Assembly: GCF_003046425.1 (NCBI RefSeq) | Contig: NZ_QAJG01000006.1 | Location: 167,501 to 187,500 of the forward strand | Source: Leptospira borgpetersenii serovar Javanica | GTDB taxonomy: Bacteria > Spirochaetota > Leptospiria > Leptospirales > Leptospiraceae | Length of the DNA stretch: 20,000 nt | Direction of reading: 5' to 3' | In this document: positions 1-20,000 of the stretch, in pieces | How positions within the stretch are numbered: the stretch's first letter is position 1 | Layout: each line of letters begins with the position of its first letter | Notes under the pieces: generated by a model | What the model saw: only the letters and a program-made list of their open reading frames with translations | What the model was told of the DNA's origin: nothing | Databases searched by the model: none | Made by a program: the position numbers and the translations under genes

Positions 1-3480
<3,480 letters not shown>

Positions 3481-3520
3481 CGAGATTGTTAAACGGATTT
3501 AATTTTGAATAAAAGAAAAA

Positions 3521-3839
<319 letters not shown>

Positions 3840-3842
3840 TAC

Positions 3843-4501
<659 letters not shown>

Positions 4502-4560
4502 CGTTCTCGGAAAACGAAAAAAACCCTACAAATTACACAGAGCCGTTTGACTTGGATTGT

Positions 4561-5117
<557 letters not shown>

Positions 5118-5134
5118 CTTTATCTACCTTTAGG

Positions 5135-5706
<572 letters not shown>

Positions 5707-5707
5707 T

Positions 5708-5750
<43 letters not shown>

Positions 5751-5937
5751 GCTATTTCGTCAGAACCTGGCTTTATTTCAAGTTGATTTTCGATTTCTTC
5801 TCGGAATCCCTCGGTGTACGTGATACAAAACCAAAGGTCGTTACGACCGGTCTTACCTGATTTTTGAATTTCGGGAGTTCCTCACAATCGTCCCAAGCCA
5901 AACTTTAAGGACGGTTAAATTTAACGTGAGTTCGCTT

Positions 5938-6093
5938 AGAGCCGGTCTCAATACCTGAAAAAAATATCTCTAAACGATCCGGCAAGTTTTTAAAAAACGT
6001 GAGAGTTCCCACAGAAACCGTCGTATTGAAGGTTTTTCCTGTCGTTTAAGATTGTAATAGCTCCTACATTCCTAAGGTTTTGAGACCGGCTCT
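5938..6093. repeat. Imperfect 19-base terminal inverted repeat, 156 bases across
   Basis: AGAGCCGGTCTCAATACCT (5938-5956) pairs with AGGTTTTGAGACCGGCTCT (6075-6093) at 18 of 19 positions. Inside is a second complementary pair TAAACGA / TCGTTTA, plus a copy of a TGTGG-AACTC-CAC type motif (5998-6013). The arrangement could be a folded RNA leader or a small non-autonomous element. No transposase and no obvious target duplication were seen. Confidence 0.65.
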
Positions 6094-6204
6094 TATTCAA
6101 AAGAAAGGTTACGGATTTAGAACCAAGAGTTCCACCTAACTGAATCGTTTCTTGAAGTGATTCGATATCATAACTTTAGATTGATATCCTATCCACTTAT
6201 TACG

Positions 6205-6308
6205 CGGACATATAAAAATGGTACCGAAAATGGACGCTCGATTTTTGCAGTTTCAATATCCGGGAGAACGTCACCTTACAAATCCACTTCTCTCCTTATA
6301 TATGTCCG
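6205..6308. repeat. 10-base perfect inverted repeat downstream of thrS
   Basis: CGGACATATA (6205-6214) and TATATGTCCG (6299-6308) are exact reverse complements separated by 84 bases. The right arm begins about 40 bases past the thrS stop. No T run follows on the minus strand, so it is not a standard terminator. It could fold the thrS 3' trailer. Confidence 0.5.
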
Positions 6309-6346
6309 GGTTTGTTTCGTAGAACCGTATCGGAAGATCCACTCAC

Positions 6347-9683
<3,337 letters not shown>

Positions 9684-9686
9684 TCG

Positions 9687-9875
<189 letters not shown>

Positions 9876-9922
9876 GATAAAAGGGGATTGTTGGAACTGT
9901 ACAAGGGAGATACTAGCCTAAA

Positions 9923-9943
9923 TTTTACTTTATAAAAGTAGAA
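9923..9943. terminator. AT-rich hairpin after the DUF5808-like gene
   Basis: TTTTACTTT-ATA-AAAGTAGAA pairs at eight of nine positions, 48 bases after the stop of the small gene. The stem is AT-rich and no clean T run follows, so it is at best a weak terminator for carA and its partner. Confidence 0.25.
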
Positions 9944-10087
9944 TATTTCAAAACGCACCCCTTTGCAGAGCGAAATTCGGCGATCGCATTTGACTAACGC
10001 CGCCTATGCCTACAGAAAGAATATTCGATATCGATTCGAATTTACCACAAACCGGCGGATTCTCGACCGTAAATTTATTGCATTTTT

Positions 10088-10750
10088 CTAATGTTCACCA
10101 TGTTTGATTGGAACGAACAAAATCGTAAAATCGGAGAACTTCGTTTTTAAAATCATATCCCGCTTTCTCTTTTCCATTTTTTGAATATCGAGAGAAACCC
10201 TATGTTGTTTTACGAGAAGATGTCTACGGTCCCGTTTGGGAATTTTATCCTCTTCGAACAACTTCCTATATCTGGAAAGAAACTCGTGATCGATCTCAAG
10301 TTTTTTCACACATTCCTCGAAAGGGTCGGTAATGTCCTGGATCGTTTCGTCGGTTTTATCGACCAGTTCAAGATTTCTAAGTTCGACCAAAAAATGATCC
10401 TGACTTGCAAACGGGATTTTGAACTTGATATTGGAACTCGTACTTTTCGAAATGAATCCCCGATAGTGATGAACGAGGTTTTGAATCCGATCCCTAGATT
10501 TGGAAACCTTTTCGGATTCCACGACGACTTTGAGAGAATGAGCGTAAAATCTGTTGGCCAAGTGAAAATGATCCGCATCGCGAGGCGGTTCCGCAGAGAG
10601 TGAGGTGTACAGAAAAATTAATACGAATAATATGAGACGCCAAAACACGATCGACATTGTTGGATAGGATCGTAAAATTCCGAGTTTCGTCAATCTCGCT
10701 TTTAAAGTTTGAACGGAATACAAATCGAGAAAATCGTAATTCTTGCGCAT
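10088..10750 (-). CDS. DUF4349-like exported or membrane-anchored protein
   Basis: The protein is 220 residues from the first ATG, or 189 from ATG at 10657. The second start gives a typical signal sequence (SIVFWRLILFVLIFLYTSLSA, then EPP), whereas the first adds a 31-residue basic lead; neither start has a clear ribosome site. The rest resembles DUF4349: VVVESEKVSKSRDRIQNLVHHYRGFISKSTSS, then IKFKIPFASQDHFLVELRNLELVDKTDETIQDITDPFEECVKKLEIDHEFLSRYRKLFEE, a charged probable helical hairpin, and FSDFTILFVPIK. Typical members carry a C-terminal membrane helix after this strand; here the protein stops instead. It stands alone, between plus-strand carA and the Fic pseudogene. The biochemical role is unknown. 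The similarity is moderate and rests on the pattern of segments, not on catalytic residues. Confidence 0.65.
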   Translation of the reverse strand: MRKNYDFLDLYSVQTLKARLTKLGILRSYPTMSIVFWRLILFVLIFLYTSLSAEPPRDADHFHLANRFYAHSLKVVVESEKVSKSRDRIQNLVHHYRGFISKSTSSNIKFKIPFASQDHFLVELRNLELVDKTDETIQDITDPFEECVKKLEIDHEFLSRYRKLFEEDKIPKRDRRHLLVKQHRVSLDIQKMEKRKRDMILKTKFSDFTILFVPIKHGEH

Positions 10751-11034
10751 AAATTAAAAAGTTTAATTTTAACGAGAATTCAATTCGGAAAAAAATGTTT
10801 TTTTCAAGCGGCCTTGAATTTACAATTCGGATGGAACGAAAAACCCACTTCAAAATGTGGAAACTACTACAATTTTAAACGATAGGAAAAAACCGCCAAT
10901 ACGGCGATTTCTGTGGCAACTCCCACATTCGGAGGACAGTTGGGGTAGGACGTGTTTTGCGACCGAAAAACATCGGTTTTTAGGGAACTTCATAAATAAA
11001 AATCCCACTCTCTCATTCTCCTTTTTGAGAGAAG
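10751..11034. repeat. Intergenic region with repeated TGTGG-type motifs
   Basis: This 284-base gap has no coding frame that I believe. It holds TGTGGAAACTACTACA (10856-10871) and TGTGGCAACTCCCACA (10912-10927), which match each other at 13 of 16 positions; the second has complementary ends TGTGG/CCACA. A compact hairpin (CC-G-AAAAAC-ATCG-GTTTTT-A-GG) lies at 10963-10984. AAATTAAA-AAG-TTTAATTT (10751-10769) abuts the first ATG of the DUF4349-like gene. Confidence 0.55.
11000..11033 (-). terminator. Probable terminator of the Fic gene
   Basis: On the minus strand, directly after the Fic stop, TTCTCTCA (11033-11026) pairs with TGAGAGAG (11015-11008), seven Watson-Crick pairs plus one G-T. It is followed within a few bases by GGGATTTTT. 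The loop is 10 bases. Confidence 0.45.
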
Positions 11035-12209
11035 TCAAATAATGTCCCGACCTTTCACGGAGGCCGTCGTTGTACCTGTTAGAATTTGAACATTGGTTTT
11101 ATATTTCTTGTCTTTTGTTTCAACGATAAGTTTCATATCAAGTAAAGCTTCAATGTCCCTTAATAAGGTCCGTTTTGATTTCCCCACGTATTGAAGTTGT
11201 AAAATTTCGTTTATTTCAGATATTTCCTTAAAAGCGTATTCATTCTCTAAGTTCATAGAGAGAACCAAAGCTAATCTTCGATTATTTACTATGTTTGATT
11301 TTCCGGAAAAATCATTCGTTTTAAAAGTTTCATTCACATAATTTTTCCAAGCTAATTCAACTTGATTTTGATTCACGATATTAAAAACTTCTTGTAGACC
11401 ATCTTTAAAACCTTGCAACGCATAGTTGATAAAATGCGTCAAGTCCCCGCCGTTTTTTGAGGTTTCATCCAACTTTCTATAATATTCGCTTCGCGTTGAA
11501 TTATAAAAATTAGACAGAATATGCGCGGCAATATCCGGCACTCCAGCTCGCAACAAAAGGTAGAATTCCAGTAGTCTTGCTGTTCGACCATTACCATCAC
11601 CAAATGGATGTATCCAAGCTATGTACACATGAGAAACGATCGCTTGAATAATTGCTACCGAAAACGTCTGACCTTTTTCATAATGAAATTCTAATTTACT
11701 CCATTCACAAAACGAATCAATCAGACTTTCTACGTCCCTGTAGTCCGGCGCCTTATATACGTGCCCGACCGTAACGTTTTGTTTTCGAAACTCGCCTGGA
11801 ATTGCGGCAAAATTTTCACCAAGATCCTTACCGATTAAAGCGTGAAATTCCTTAATTAAATTTTTATTAAGTAATTGAGTATTACAATCTTCAACGATTC
11901 TATTTCGAAACAAGTTAAGCGCATTCAATACGTTTTTAACCTCGATTTCCATATATCGTTTCGATAGAGGTAATGATTTCCCTTTATGAATCAGTTCGAT
12001 TTCTTCTTCTGATAGAGTATTTCCTTCGATCGCAGTGGTCGCCAGGGCGCCTTTTATAAGATTTACGGAATATATTTTAGAACGATAAACAGGGGATTAG
12101 AAATAGCACGAATTAGCGCTTTACTTTGCCCTAATTTGAACCAAACATCGTCGCCTATAATCCATTTCTTTTTAAAGGAAATAAATTTATGAGAATCGAC
12201 ACTTTTCAT
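11035..12209 (-). pseudogene. Fic-domain AMP transferase gene, broken by frameshift
   Basis: Fic enzymes usually transfer AMP to a hydroxyl of a target protein. The downstream frame (305 residues from ATG 11952) holds an intact catalytic motif HPFGDGNGRTAR (115-126), the flap region VGHVYKAPDYRDV, and a C-terminal winged-helix-like part (KRTLLRDIEALLDMKLIV). Its frame stays open upstream to 12096 and reads VNLIKGALATTAIEGNTLSEEE, containing the autoinhibitory pattern T-x-x-x-E-G, but no ATG, GTG or TTG. The matching N-terminus, WIIGDDVWFKLGQSKALIRAISNP, lies in another frame from ATG 12209 (or TTG 12260) and stops at 12063. One missing base, plausibly in CCCC at 12092-12095, joins them into about 391 residues. 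ATG 11952 has no ribosome site. The gene is AT-richer than its neighbours, suggesting transfer. A sequencing error or programmed shift remains possible. Confidence 0.85.
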
Positions 12210-12383
12210 GACAAAAATATCGTCAAAAAAGAAGAATTTTTTATCAAACTTTTTGTCCAAGATTTCGTTCTGTGATTATGTCCTAAACCCTTCACTCCGA
12301 TTGAACGAAAAAGATCCCAAAAAACGCAAAACACATCCTTCTTACTCCTGTATCGAAAGTCCTGGAGATTGTCCTAAAAAACA

Positions 12384-12411
12384 AAAAGCCCGAGTTCAAA
12401 ACCGGGCTTTT
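12384..12411. terminator. Bidirectional intrinsic terminator after sucA
   Basis: AAAAGCCCG (12384-12392) and CGGGCTTTT (12403-12411) are perfect complements around a 10-base loop. The minus strand continues as TTTTTGTTTTTT, giving a strong U tract about 75 bases past the sucA stop. The plus strand has a shorter TTTT. It is the best-formed terminator in the window. Confidence 0.85.
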
Positions 12412-12483
12412 ATAAAATCGCATTCCCGATTCTTCGTTTCACAAAAATCGGGAACGACTACAATTTACATCTTGATCGAATTC

Positions 12484-15246
<2,763 letters not shown>

Positions 15247-15265
15247 TGCTTAAAACCTACCTGAT

Positions 15266-16669
<1,404 letters not shown>

Positions 16670-16682
16670 GTTTTCACTTCCA

Positions 16683-17934
<1,252 letters not shown>

Positions 17935-17947
17935 CAAGAGGCTTAAG

Positions 17948-17976
17948 ATACAAAAAAGCGTAAGTCTCGGTTTCAA
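17948..17976 (-). promoter_or_regulatory. Candidate promoter of sucB-lpd-sucA
   Basis: On the minus strand TTGAAA (17976-17971) is followed after 17 bases by TTGTAT (17953-17948), about 27 bases ahead of the sucB ATG. The -35 box matches five of six consensus positions but the -10 box is poor. No terminator is seen between the penicillin-binding protein gene and sucB, so read-through is also possible. Confidence 0.3.
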
Positions 17977-17982
17977 TCCTTC

Positions 17983-18013
<31 letters not shown>

Positions 18014-18023
18014 TAAAACACAA

Positions 18024-20000
<1,977 letters not shown>

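Noticed and set aside
3481..3520. 6S RNA between zapA and the cyclo-ligase gene, as in proteobacteria
   Set aside because: Only 40 bases separate the genes, far too few for 6S RNA; no 6S-like fold was spotted in the gap after the ligase gene either.
9950..10087. Possible gene remnant between the DUF5808-like and DUF4349-like genes
   Set aside because: Short palindromes such as TCGATATCGA are present, but no frame or family resemblance could be supported.
10850..11042. Two overlapping 61-62-residue frames on opposite strands
   Set aside because: Both lie in repeat-bearing intergenic DNA, without ribosome sites or motifs.

Overview
This window is a stretch of spirochaete chromosome, most likely from the genus Leptospira. 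Supporting points are the cheA-cheW pair, a thrS-infC-rpmI-rplT cluster continuing into zapA, an orphan carA, a sucB-lpd-sucA operon, and intergenic DNA littered with degenerate short inverted repeats. Base composition is moderate in the housekeeping genes and clearly AT-richer between genes. The pathogenic clade with higher GC is my guess; no sequence shown here proves the species.

Layout, left to right. (1) 1-2442, minus strand: cheW followed by cheA (cheA runs off the left edge), translationally coupled through a TAATG overlap. (2) 2443-2955: gene-free, with two hairpin-like elements. (3) 2956-8272, minus strand: thrS, a 657-base gap rich in inverted repeats, then infC, rpmI, rplT, a ZapB-like coiled-coil gene with a long acidic tail, zapA and a 5-formyltetrahydrofolate cyclo-ligase gene. 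This is a translation and cell-division cluster. (4) 8592-9875, plus strand: carA and a tiny DUF5808-like gene, divergent from thrS, with a palindrome just ahead of carA. (5) 10088-10750, minus: a short DUF4349-like exported or membrane-anchored protein. (6) 11035-12209, minus: an AT-rich Fic-domain gene broken by a frameshift. (7) 12384-12411: a bidirectional terminator. (8) 12484-17921, minus: the 2-oxoglutarate dehydrogenase operon in the order sucB-lpd-sucA. (9) 18024 to the right edge, minus: a class A penicillin-binding protein whose start lies outside the window.

Most of the window is core housekeeping: chemotaxis signalling, translation initiation and ribosome assembly, Z-ring assembly, folate and pyrimidine/arginine metabolism, TCA cycle and peptidoglycan synthesis. 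The accessory part is roughly 9.9-12.3 kb. The least ordinary items are the acidic-tailed ZapB-like protein beside ZapA, the Fic gene whose autoinhibitory motif has been cut off by a one-base frameshift, the inverted-repeat-rich gap inside the thrS-infC operon, and a related 16-base motif seen in several gaps. I found no tRNA, rRNA, CRISPR array or complete insertion sequence. I do not see a clear new multi-gene system.
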